From NCBI GenBank assembly GCA_022843905.1, contig JALHMT010000005.1, positions 124,001 through 188,000 of the forward strand: 64,000 nt of DNA, in the 5' to 3' direction. The position numbers and the translations under genes were made by a program. Shown here piece after piece: positions 17,438 through 25,635 of this stretch (positions within the stretch are counted from its first letter, which is position 1; each line of letters begins with the position of its first letter). The stretch is from Rubrivivax sp. Lineage in GTDB: Bacteria; Pseudomonadota; Gammaproteobacteria; Burkholderiales; Burkholderiaceae_C. The notes under the pieces are model-generated. The model searched no databases. It saw only the letters and a list, made by a program, of their open reading frames with translations, and had not been told where the DNA came from.

Positions 17438-18316
17438 ATGCGCACACCTTCCTGGGTTCCCGTCCTCTACCTGGGGCCGGCCGTGCTCGTGATGGCGGCG
17501 GCCTGCCTGTACCCGGTGCTGTCGGCCTTCCATCTGGCCGGCTTCGACTGGAGCATGGGCACGCCCTGGGACAGCGCACGCTGGGTCGGGTGGGACAATT
17601 TCGTCTCTGCCTTTTCCAACCCGCGGGTGTGGAGCAGCCTGTGGACCACGCTGCTGTTCGCCGCAGTGTGCGTCAGCGCCGAGATGGTGCTGGGCATCGC
17701 GCTGGCCCTGGCGCTGGAACATCCGGTGCGGGGCATGGCCTTCTTCCGCACCCTGTTCATCCTGCCGATGATGATCGCGCCGATCGCGGTGGGGCTGGTC
17801 TGGCGCTACATGTTCGACGCCCAGTTCGGGCTCATCAACGCCCTGCTGGTGGCGGTCGGGCTGGAAGCGCAGACCTGGCTGGCCGACCCCACGCTGGCCT
17901 TCATCGCCATCGTGGTGGCCGACATCTGGCAGTGGACGCCCTTCGTGTTCATCATGATGATCGCGGCGCTGGCCAACGTCGACGGCGCGGTCATCGAGGC
18001 ATCGCGCATCGACGGCGCGCGCTGGTGGCAGCAGACCTTCCTGGTCAAGCTGCCGATGGTGATGCACGTCATCGCCATCACGCTGATGATGCGGCTGATC
18101 GACGCCTTCCGCGTGCTCGAGGTGGTGTACGTGCTGACCTTCGGCGGCCCGGGCGACAGCACCGAGATCCTGGCGCTGCACATCTACAAGACGGCCTTCG
18201 TCGGGCAGCAGCTGGGCGTGGCCGCGGCCATCAGCGTGCTGCTGCTGGTGGTGGTGGCGGCCCTGAGCTGGGGCGCGCTGCGGCTGAGCAACCCGATGAA
18301 GGGTGATCCGCGATGA
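17438..18316 (+). CDS. ABC sugar importer, permease subunit 1 (MalF type)
   Basis: This 292-residue inner-membrane subunit has six predicted helices. The coupling-helix EAA motif reads EASRIDGARWWQQTFLVKLPMV (about 187-208), where the MalK-like ATPase docks. The N-terminus VPVLYLGPAVLVMAAACLYPVLSAF is a typical first helix of MalF/UgpA-type permeases. The next permease gene starts within about ten bases of its stop. Confidence 0.92.
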   Translation: MRTPSWVPVLYLGPAVLVMAAACLYPVLSAFHLAGFDWSMGTPWDSARWVGWDNFVSAFSNPRVWSSLWTTLLFAAVCVSAEMVLGIALALALEHPVRGMAFFRTLFILPMMIAPIAVGLVWRYMFDAQFGLINALLVAVGLEAQTWLADPTLAFIAIVVADIWQWTPFVFIMMIAALANVDGAVIEASRIDGARWWQQTFLVKLPMVMHVIAITLMMRLIDAFRVLEVVYVLTFGGPGDSTEILALHIYKTAFVGQQLGVAAAISVLLLVVVAALSWGALRLSNPMKGDPR

Positions 18317-18326
18317 GCGCGCTGCG

Positions 18327-19181
18327 ATGCTGCTGCGCCGCTGGCGGGCTGACATCATGAGGCGCCCGCTGTGGCTGGTGACGGGCCACTACGCGATGCT
18401 GGTGGTGCTGGCCTTCCTGTGCGTGGCACCCATCCTGGTGATCTTCGCCACCAGCCTGCGCCAGCAGGTCGACATCTTCGGCGCGCCGCTGGACTTCATC
18501 TTCACGCCCACGCTGGAGAACTACCGCGGGGTGCTGCAGGAGGACAAGTTCGACCGCTACCTGGTCAACAGCCTGTTCGTCGGCATCGTGTCGACCGTCA
18601 TCACCCTGGTGCTCGGCTGCATGGCGGCCTACGGGCTGGCCCGCTTCCGCTTCAAGGGCCGCAGCACCATCGCCTACACCACGCTGCTGCTGCGCACCGT
18701 GCCGCTGGCGGTGCTGGCCATTCCGGTGTTCCTGATCTGGAGCGAATGGCAGCTGGTCAACAGCCTGTGGGGACTGGTGCTGCTCTACGTGGCGGTGAAC
18801 CTGCCCTTCACCATCTGGCTGCTGTACGGTTTCGTGCTGCAGGTGCCGGTCGAACTGGAAGAGGCCGCCGCCATCGACGGCTGCGGGCCGCTGCGCGTGT
18901 TCACCAAGGTGCTGCTGCCGCTGATGGCGCCGGGCCTGGCGGCGGCGGCGATCTTCACCTTCCGCATCGCCTGGAACGAGTTCATCCTGGCCCTGGTGCT
19001 GACCGACCGCCAGACGCGCACGCTGCCGGTGGCCGCCTCGCTGTTCATCACCGACCTCGGCGTCGACTGGGGGCGCGTGATGGCCATGGGCAGCCTCATC
19101 GCCATCCCGCCGCTGATCTTCACCTTCGTCGCCGCGCGCCAGATCATCACCGGCCTGACCGCAGGCGCCGTCAAGGGTTGA
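18327..19181 (+). CDS. ABC sugar importer, permease subunit 2 (MalG type)
   Basis: This 284-residue second permease has six helices. Its EAA motif reads LEEAAAIDGCGPLRVFTKVLLPLMAPG. RPLWLVTGHYAMLVVLAFLCVAPILVIFATSLR is the MalG/UgpE-like first helix. The start is uncertain: ATG 18327 was chosen; a GTG at 18303 overlapping the previous gene and an ATG at 18357 are alternatives. Its stop lies inside the end of the convergent treZ gene, an 11-base tail-to-tail overlap. Confidence 0.88.
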   Translation: MLLRRWRADIMRRPLWLVTGHYAMLVVLAFLCVAPILVIFATSLRQQVDIFGAPLDFIFTPTLENYRGVLQEDKFDRYLVNSLFVGIVSTVITLVLGCMAAYGLARFRFKGRSTIAYTTLLLRTVPLAVLAIPVFLIWSEWQLVNSLWGLVLLYVAVNLPFTIWLLYGFVLQVPVELEEAAAIDGCGPLRVFTKVLLPLMAPGLAAAAIFTFRIAWNEFILALVLTDRQTRTLPVAASLFITDLGVDWGRVMAMGSLIAIPPLIFTFVAARQIITGLTAGAVKG

Positions 19182-20937
19182 GCGTGGCGGCGCGCGCGGG
19201 GCCGGCCCACACCACGGCGGCGAAGGGCGCCATGACGCCTTCGGAAGCGCTACCGGCGGTACAGAGCACGGGCACCCGGCCGGCGACGGGCCCGAAGGCG
19301 AGGGCACGGTCGGAAAAGTTCAGCGCGGTCAGCGTGTGCGCGGTCTCCAGGGTGATCAGCCGCTTGCAGGCATCGGCCCGCACGGTGACCGCGGCGAAGT
19401 CGCGCGGGCCGATCCACCCCGCTCGCTTCAGGTCGATGAGCTGCCGCCAGAACGCCAGCATGGCGCGTCCGTCTTCCCGGTCCACGCGCTGCCAGTCGAG
19501 CTTGCTGGCGAGGAAGGTCGATCGCGCATGCGGATCGGGCGGCTCGGCGTCGCCGAATGCGAAGTCGGCCCTGCGTCCCGCCTTGACACCTTCGATCAGG
19601 GCCGCGTCGGAGAAGTCCTCGAAGAAGTAGAAGGGTGCCACCTCGCCGTACTCGTCGCCCATGAAGAGCATGGGGACGAAGGGGCTGGCCATCAAGGCGG
19701 TGATGGCCAGCAGTGTCTTCTCGCGGCCCCTGGTGGCGATGAAGCGGTCGCCTTGCGGCCGGTTGCCGATCTGGTCGTGGTTCTGCAGGTAGACCAGGTG
19801 CTGGGCCGGATGCGTGAGCCGGCCGTCGGTGCCCAGGAACGATCGGTGGTGGTGGTCGAAGCGTGTGCCGTCGAGCACGAAGCCCTGTTGCAGTGCCTTG
19901 ACCACGTCCTCGAAGTTACCGAAGCTGGCCAGCTGCCGCCGACGTTCGCCGCCGAGGCAGGCGGCGATAGCATGCCCCGGGTCGTCGTTCCATTGCGCAT
20001 CGAAGCCCAGGCCCGGCGTGGACGTGACGTGGCGCTCGTTGCGCAGATGTTCCGCGATCATCAGCAGCCCGCGGCCGTCGGCGCGGCCGATCTCGCGCGC
20101 CAGGTCGGTGATCTCGCGCAGGATGGGCAGCGGCGAGCCGTCGAACACCAGCGACACGGCGTCCATGCGGAAGCCGTCGAAGCCCACCTCCTGCAGCCAG
20201 TAGCGCGTGTTGTAAAGGAAGAAGTTGCGCACCCCCCGGCTGTGCTCGCCGTCGAAGTTGATGGCGGCACCCCAAGGTGTTTCGAGCGCCCGGGTGTAGG
20301 GCGCGAAGGCGCCGCTGTGATGGCCTTCGGGGCCGAAGTGGTTGTAGACGACGTCCAGAAGTACCGCCATGCCCAGCGCCCGCGCCGCTTCGATGAAGCG
20401 GCGCAGGTCGTCGTGGTCGCCGTAGACGGCGTGCAGCGCAAAGGGGTAGGTGCCGTCGTAGCCCCAGTTGCGTTCGCCCGGGAAGGCCGCCAGCGGCATC
20501 AGCTCGACGACGTTGACGCCCAGGCGCTGCAGGTGGGTCAGCCGCGACCGCGCCGCAGCCAGCGTGCCTTCGGGAGTGAAGGTGCCCACGTGAAGCTCGT
20601 AGACGATGGCCTGCGACATCGGGACGCCGACCCAGCCTTCAGGGCGCCCGGCCGGCACGACGTCGACCACCATCGACGGTCCGTGCACGCCTTGCGGCTG
20701 GCGGCGCGAGGCCGGGTCGGGCAGCAGGCGTCCGTCGAGCGCCAGCCAATACAGCGTGCCGGCCGGCAGCCGGGCGGCATGGCCGGTCCAGTGGCCGTCG
20801 CCGTCACGCTGCAGGGCGATGCGGCGCCCGGCGTCGGGCAGCACCACGGCGAGCCGACGCGCCCGAGGCGCGAAGATGCGAAAGGCGCTGCGGCCCTGCG
20901 CGTCCACGAAGTGACCCACGGGAACGGTGTCGATCAT
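19171..20937 (-). CDS. treZ: Malto-oligosyltrehalose trehalohydrolase
   Basis: The 588-residue GH13 enzyme releases trehalose from maltooligosyl-trehalose, the second step of the TreY/TreZ route from glycogen. It has an N-terminal carbohydrate-binding/E-set part (about 1-105), then the (beta/alpha)8 barrel: VYELHVGTFTPEG (112-124), LLDVVYNHFGPEG (193-205), GFDGFRMDAVSL with nucleophile D259, MIAEHLRN with general acid E296, and QNHDQIGNR with the transition-state Asp. GGGAGG precedes the ATG at 20937. treY, normally its partner, is not adjacent. Trehalose synthesis suggests osmotic or desiccation protection. Confidence 0.92.
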   Translation of the reverse strand: MIDTVPVGHFVDAQGRSAFRIFAPRARRLAVVLPDAGRRIALQRDGDGHWTGHAARLPAGTLYWLALDGRLLPDPASRRQPQGVHGPSMVVDVVPAGRPEGWVGVPMSQAIVYELHVGTFTPEGTLAAARSRLTHLQRLGVNVVELMPLAAFPGERNWGYDGTYPFALHAVYGDHDDLRRFIEAARALGMAVLLDVVYNHFGPEGHHSGAFAPYTRALETPWGAAINFDGEHSRGVRNFFLYNTRYWLQEVGFDGFRMDAVSLVFDGSPLPILREITDLAREIGRADGRGLLMIAEHLRNERHVTSTPGLGFDAQWNDDPGHAIAACLGGERRRQLASFGNFEDVVKALQQGFVLDGTRFDHHHRSFLGTDGRLTHPAQHLVYLQNHDQIGNRPQGDRFIATRGREKTLLAITALMASPFVPMLFMGDEYGEVAPFYFFEDFSDAALIEGVKAGRRADFAFGDAEPPDPHARSTFLASKLDWQRVDREDGRAMLAFWRQLIDLKRAGWIGPRDFAAVTVRADACKRLITLETAHTLTALNFSDRALAFGPVAGRVPVLCTAGSASEGVMAPFAAVVWAGPARAATLNP

Positions 20938-21038
20938 GCGGCCTCCCTGCCGGTCAGGGGCCCGCCGCGATGCCGGCGCGCGCTGGGCATAGACTTTGTC
21001 GTCCTGCACGTCGCCGCGTCCTTCTCGAGCTTCCTGCC

Positions 21039-22859
21039 GTGAGTTCGTTCCATCGATTCCGTCCATCGGGGCTGCGTGCCCGCCTGGCCTTGATGCTCGC
21101 GCCGGCCTTCGTCGGCCTGGCTGCGCTGCTGGGCTGGCACCTGGAGGCCGAGTTCGAGGACGATGTCCTCACGGCGCAGCGACTGCTGCTGCACAACGTG
21201 GAGTTGATCGCAACCCGGCAGGACGCGCTGGTGGCGCGTGCAGATGCCCTGTTGAGCGCGTTGATGCTGAGTCCTGAAGTGCAACCCGGTGCGGCGCCCG
21301 AGGTGTGCCAGGCGGTGCTGGGTGCGCGGCTCGCATCCGACCCGGTCTTCTCGCAGATCGCCAAGGCCGACGTGCAGGGGCGCCTGGACTGCGTTGCGGC
21401 CCCCCGGCCCGGCTTCGACGACGTTGCCGACCGCGCCTACTTTCGTGCCGCGCTGGGTTCCGGACAGGCCGTGGTCGCGGACGTCATCACGCCGCCCACG
21501 CTGCAGACCGCCGTCATGGTGTTTGCCAAGGCCCTGCGCAGCGCCGACGGCCAGGTCCAGGGGGTGCTGTTCGTGTGGTTGGACCTGGACTGGCTGAAGC
21601 GCGAACTGGCACGTCACCGCGTGTCCAGTGGCGCCCGATTGCTGGTCATCGACGGCCAGGCGACGATCGCCGCTCGCTACCCCGATCCCGAAGGCATCAC
21701 CGGCCAGCGCGGAGACAAGAGCGCCATCATGCAGCGGGTGCTGGCATCGTCCGGACCCGGCACCCTGGAGGAGACCAACCTGTTCGGCGAGCGCCGGCTG
21801 GTGGCGCATGCGCCGCTGCTGACGACGGCTGCGGGCAGCCCCTACCGTCTGCTTCTGTCGATCCCGAAGGACGACGTCAACGCCCCGTTGCGGCGCGACG
21901 CCCTGCTCAGCTTCGCCCTGCTGCTGGTGCTACTGCTGGCCACCGCGGCCTGGGTGGCGATCGGCAGCGACCGCCTCGTGCTGCAGCCCCTGGCGGCGCT
22001 GGCGCGCACGGCCGCCCGCATGCGCGCCGGCGAACCCGGCTCGCGCAGCGGCCTGCCCCACGGCGACGACCCGATCGGCACGCTGGCCAAGGCGCTCGAT
22101 GCCTCGGCCGAGGCCATCGAGGACCGCGAGCGCAGGCTGGCCGCTGCGAAGGAGGACGCCCTGAGGCAACTCGCCGAGCGCAGTGAAATGCTCGACGTGC
22201 TGGCGCACGAGGTGCGGCAGCCGCTGAACAATGCCTCCGCCGCCATGCAGGCGGCCGCCACCGTGCTGCGCGGCGCGCTGGAGCCTTCCGCGAAGGCGCC
22301 GCTGCTGCGGGCGCAGACCGTGCTCAGCGACGTACGGGCCAGCATCGACAACACATTGGCGGCGGCATCGCTGCTGGTGGGCGACAAGCGCGTGCAGCGG
22401 CAGGACACCGACATCGACGCGCTCATTGCCGTGGCCATCGCCGACCTCGGCCCGGGCGATGCGGCGCGTGTGCATGTCGAGCGCGCCACGCCGACGCGGA
22501 CGGCGGCCATGGATGCCAGCCTGATGCGGCTGGCCCTGCGCAACCTGCTGTCCAACGCGTTGAAGTGCAGCCCGGCGGCGGCGGGCGTGACGGTCTGCGT
22601 GGCCGACTCCGACACGCCGCTGGCCCTGCTGCTCGACGTCGTCGACGCCGGCCCTGGCATCGATGCTTCGCTGCTGCCCGGGCTCTTCGAACGTGATGCC
22701 CGGCCGGCAGGGGCCCGCACGGGCAGGCGCAAGGGGCTGGGGCTGTACATTGTCAGGCGGGTGATGGACCTGCACGGCGGCAGCGTCGCGCTGGTTCGCA
22801 ACGGGGCCGGCGGCGTCACGATGCGATTGACGATCGTGCAGAACCTCGCGGACGACTGA
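21039..22859 (+). CDS. Membrane sensor histidine kinase with periplasmic Cache-type domain
   Basis: This kinase has 606 residues from the GTG at 21039. TM1 (about 14-34) is followed by a periplasmic sensing domain of about 250 residues with Cache features (DVADRAYFRAAL; VLFVWLDLDWLKREL), TM2 (LLSFALLLVLLLATAAWVAI, about 285-307), a HAMP linker and the kinase core: H-box LAHEVRQPLNNAS with H390, N-box LRNLLSNALKCS, DAGPGID and KGLGLYIVRRVMDLHGG. It is divergent from treZ and has no response-regulator gene next to it, so it is an orphan kinase here. The ligand is unknown. An ATG at 20970 would add an Arg-rich tail and is less likely. Confidence 0.88.
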   Translation: MSSFHRFRPSGLRARLALMLAPAFVGLAALLGWHLEAEFEDDVLTAQRLLLHNVELIATRQDALVARADALLSALMLSPEVQPGAAPEVCQAVLGARLASDPVFSQIAKADVQGRLDCVAAPRPGFDDVADRAYFRAALGSGQAVVADVITPPTLQTAVMVFAKALRSADGQVQGVLFVWLDLDWLKRELARHRVSSGARLLVIDGQATIAARYPDPEGITGQRGDKSAIMQRVLASSGPGTLEETNLFGERRLVAHAPLLTTAAGSPYRLLLSIPKDDVNAPLRRDALLSFALLLVLLLATAAWVAIGSDRLVLQPLAALARTAARMRAGEPGSRSGLPHGDDPIGTLAKALDASAEAIEDRERRLAAAKEDALRQLAERSEMLDVLAHEVRQPLNNASAAMQAAATVLRGALEPSAKAPLLRAQTVLSDVRASIDNTLAAASLLVGDKRVQRQDTDIDALIAVAIADLGPGDAARVHVERATPTRTAAMDASLMRLALRNLLSNALKCSPAAAGVTVCVADSDTPLALLLDVVDAGPGIDASLLPGLFERDARPAGARTGRRKGLGLYIVRRVMDLHGGSVALVRNGAGGVTMRLTIVQNLADD

Positions 22860-22941
22860 CCGGACGCCGCATCGATGGCCGCCGCGGTCGATGCCTTGCC
22901 GTCCGACCCCTCCCATCCATCGACCACAACACGGAGCCCTC

Positions 22942-24540
22942 TTGCGCAACTTCGAACTCCCCGGCCGCTCGCTGGCCGTCGCCCGTCAGGGCATGGCGGC
23001 CACCTCGCATGCGGCGGCCACGCTGACCGCCGTCGAGATCCTGAAGGCCGGAGGACACGCCATCGACGCGGCCGTGGCGGCCTGCGCCGTGCAGTGCGTG
23101 GTCGAGGCCGGCTCGACCGGCGTCGGCGGCGACTGCTTCGCAATGATCTCGGCACAAGGCAGCACCGACATCCGTGCCTACAACGGTTCCGGCCGCGCGC
23201 CGGCGGGGGTGTCGCTGGCGGCGCTGCGCGCGGCCGGGGTGACACGCATCGAGCGCCACTCCCCGCTGGCCGTGACCGTGCCTGGCGCGGTGGACGCCTG
23301 GTGCCGGCTGGTGGCCGACCACGGCCGGCTGCCGATGTCGGAGATCCTGGCGCCTGCCATCGCCATGGCACGGCAGGGCTACGCCATCACGCCGCGCGTG
23401 GCCTTCGACCTGGCCGAAGAACAGTCTCTTCTGCAGCGCGACCCCACGGCGCGGGCGACCTTCCTGGTCGACGGCCGGGCCCCCGGCGTGGGCGAGATCC
23501 AGCACCAGCCGCTGCTGGCCGATACGCTGGAGGCCATCGGCCGCGACGGCGCCCGCGCCTTCTACCAGGGACCGATCGCCCAGGACATCGTCGGCCACCT
23601 GCGTGCCCACGGCGGCGTGCACACCCTGCAGGACTTTGCCGACGCGTCAGGCGAGTACGTCACGCCCCTCAGCCTGAACTACCGCGGCCGCACCGTCTAC
23701 GAATGTCCGCCCAACGGCCAGGGCGTCATCGCGCTGATGATCCTGGGCATCCTGTCGCGCTTCGAGATCCGGGGCGACCCGCTGGACGTGGACCAGCTGC
23801 ACCTCGTGATCGAGGCCTCGCGCCTGGCCTACGCCGCGCGCGACGCCTGGGTTGCCGACCCGGCGGTGGCCGGCGTCGACGTGGGGCACATGCTGTCGGA
23901 CCGCCTGCTCGACGAACTGGCGGCGCGCATCGATCCTTCTCGTGCCGCCGTCGATCTGCCCGACTTCGGCGGCGGCGGCGCGTCGCACCGCGACACCGTC
24001 TACATCTCGGTGGTGGACAAGGACCGCAACGCCGTGAGCTTCATCAACTCGCTGTTCTGGCATTACGGCAGCGGGCTGATGTCGCCGCGCTCGGGCGTGC
24101 TGCTGCAGAACCGCGGCGAAGGCTTTTCCCTCCAGGACGGGCACCCCAATGCCATCGGCCCGCGCAAGCGACCCATGCACACCATCATCCCGGCCATGGT
24201 GGCCGAGAACGGCCGCGTGAGCATGAGCTTCGGGGTGATGGGAGGCCACTACCAGGCCACGGGACAGGCGCACTTCCTGTCGCGCCTGTTCGACCATGGC
24301 CTGGACCTGCAGAGCGCCATCGCGCTGCCGCGGCTGTTCCCGCTGCCAGGCACCGCCAGCCTGGAGATCGAAGGCCGGCTGCTCGAGACCCTGGGCGACG
24401 CCTTGCGGGCCCGCGGCTACGGCATCGAGATGCCCACCTATGCCATCGGCGGCGCGCAGGCCATCCACATCGACTGGGACCGGGGCACGCTGCTCGGCGG
24501 GTCGGACCACCGCAAGGACGGCCTGGCGCTGGGTTACTGA
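22942..24540 (+). CDS. ggt: Gamma-glutamyltransferase family hydrolase
   Basis: This 532-residue member of the Ntn-hydrolase family normally cleaves gamma-glutamyl bonds, for example in glutathione. The self-cleavage/nucleophile Thr is T352 in SHRDTVYISVVD, followed by NAVSFINSLFWHYGSGLMSPRSGVLLQNRG and RPMHTIIPAMV. The large-subunit motif GGHAIDAAVAACAVQCVVEAGSTGVGGDCF is intact. No clear signal peptide is seen, so it may be cytoplasmic like several GGT paralogues. The TTG at 22942 has GGAG five bases upstream and starts right at the conserved region. Substrate specificity cannot be told from sequence. Confidence 0.88.
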   Translation: MRNFELPGRSLAVARQGMAATSHAAATLTAVEILKAGGHAIDAAVAACAVQCVVEAGSTGVGGDCFAMISAQGSTDIRAYNGSGRAPAGVSLAALRAAGVTRIERHSPLAVTVPGAVDAWCRLVADHGRLPMSEILAPAIAMARQGYAITPRVAFDLAEEQSLLQRDPTARATFLVDGRAPGVGEIQHQPLLADTLEAIGRDGARAFYQGPIAQDIVGHLRAHGGVHTLQDFADASGEYVTPLSLNYRGRTVYECPPNGQGVIALMILGILSRFEIRGDPLDVDQLHLVIEASRLAYAARDAWVADPAVAGVDVGHMLSDRLLDELAARIDPSRAAVDLPDFGGGGASHRDTVYISVVDKDRNAVSFINSLFWHYGSGLMSPRSGVLLQNRGEGFSLQDGHPNAIGPRKRPMHTIIPAMVAENGRVSMSFGVMGGHYQATGQAHFLSRLFDHGLDLQSAIALPRLFPLPGTASLEIEGRLLETLGDALRARGYGIEMPTYAIGGAQAIHIDWDRGTLLGGSDHRKDGLALGY

Positions 24541-24571
24541 AGCAGGCCCCTGCGCCGGGCGGGCGCGGGCT

Positions 24572-25543
24572 TCACTCGACGGCGAGGCCGCTGTCGCGCA
24601 CCGCCTTGCGCCACATCTCGAGCTGTTCCTTCACGTGCGCGCCCAGTTCGGCCGGCGTCGAGCTCTGCACCTCGATGGCCTGGCGCTCGATCTGTTCACG
24701 CACGTCGGGACGGGCCAGGATGACGGTGATCTCCCGGTTCAGGCGCGCCACGATCTCGGCCGGCATGCCGGCCGGGCCCACGAAGCCGCCCCAGGGCACG
24801 ATGGACAGGTTCGGTGCGCCGGCCTCGACCATGGTCGGCGTCTCGGGAGACAGCGGGCTGCGCTTGGGCAGCAGTGCGGCCATCACCTTCAGCCGGCCGT
24901 CCTTGGCCGCCGGCAGCGCGTTGGTGGGGGTGGCGAACATCAGCTGCACGCGGCCGCTGACCAGGTCCAGCGTGGCCGCGCCCTCGCCCTTGTACGGGAT
25001 GCGCACCATGTCGAGCTTGGCGAAGCCCGACAGCTCGACGGCCGCCATCACGCCGGCCGTGGTGGCGCCGGCGTAGTTCACCTTGCCGGGGTTGGCGCGG
25101 ATGTACTCGATCAGCTCGCCCGCGTTGCGACCAGGCACCGAAGGGTGGGCGAACAGGAAGTACGAGAAGGTGCCGACCTTGCTGATCGGCGTGAAGGCCG
25201 TCACCGGGTCGTAGGGCGGCTGCTTGCGCATCGCCGGCACGGCCGACAGCGCGCTGCTGGTGGCCAGGAAGATCGTGTAGCCGTCCGGCGCCGCCTTGGC
25301 CACGGCATCGCCGGCGATGGCGCCGTCGGCACCGGGCTTGTTCTCGACGATGACCTGCTGGCCCAGGGCCTGAGACAAGGGCGCCGCGATGACGCGCGCA
25401 ATGGTGTCGGTGGCGCCGCCGGCCGGGAAGGGCACGACCATGCGCACCGGCTTGGTCGGGTACTGTGCCGCTGCAGGAGCGACCGCCAGCATCACCGTGG
25501 CGATGAAGGTCGATGTCATCAGGAGCCTGGGAAACATGCGCAT
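24572..25543 (-). CDS. Bug-family tripartite tricarboxylate-type binding protein
   Basis: The product is a 323-residue periplasmic solute receptor of the Bug/TctC family, very abundant in Burkholderiales. Signal peptide: MRMFPRLLMTSTFIATVMLA ending APAAAQ (about 28). Family motifs are YPTKPVRMVVPFPAGGATDTIARVI, GQQVIVENKPGADGAIAGDAVAKAAPDGYTI and IPYKGEGAATLDLVSGRVQLMF. No TctA/TctB membrane partners are nearby, as is common for Bug genes. The ligand is unknown, and the gene may be functionally tied to the neighbouring gamma-glutamyltransferase (convergent) only by chance. Confidence 0.92.
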   Translation of the reverse strand: MRMFPRLLMTSTFIATVMLAVAPAAAQYPTKPVRMVVPFPAGGATDTIARVIAAPLSQALGQQVIVENKPGADGAIAGDAVAKAAPDGYTIFLATSSALSAVPAMRKQPPYDPVTAFTPISKVGTFSYFLFAHPSVPGRNAGELIEYIRANPGKVNYAGATTAGVMAAVELSGFAKLDMVRIPYKGEGAATLDLVSGRVQLMFATPTNALPAAKDGRLKVMAALLPKRSPLSPETPTMVEAGAPNLSIVPWGGFVGPAGMPAEIVARLNREITVILARPDVREQIERQAIEVQSSTPAELGAHVKEQLEMWRKAVRDSGLAVE

Positions 25544-25635
25544 GGTCGATCTGCTTTCGTGAGAGGGAACGGGAGGGAACATTCTGCGGCAAGCACGATC
25601 CGGGCCGCTTGCCGGTCCGTGTCGGCGTTGCGGCA

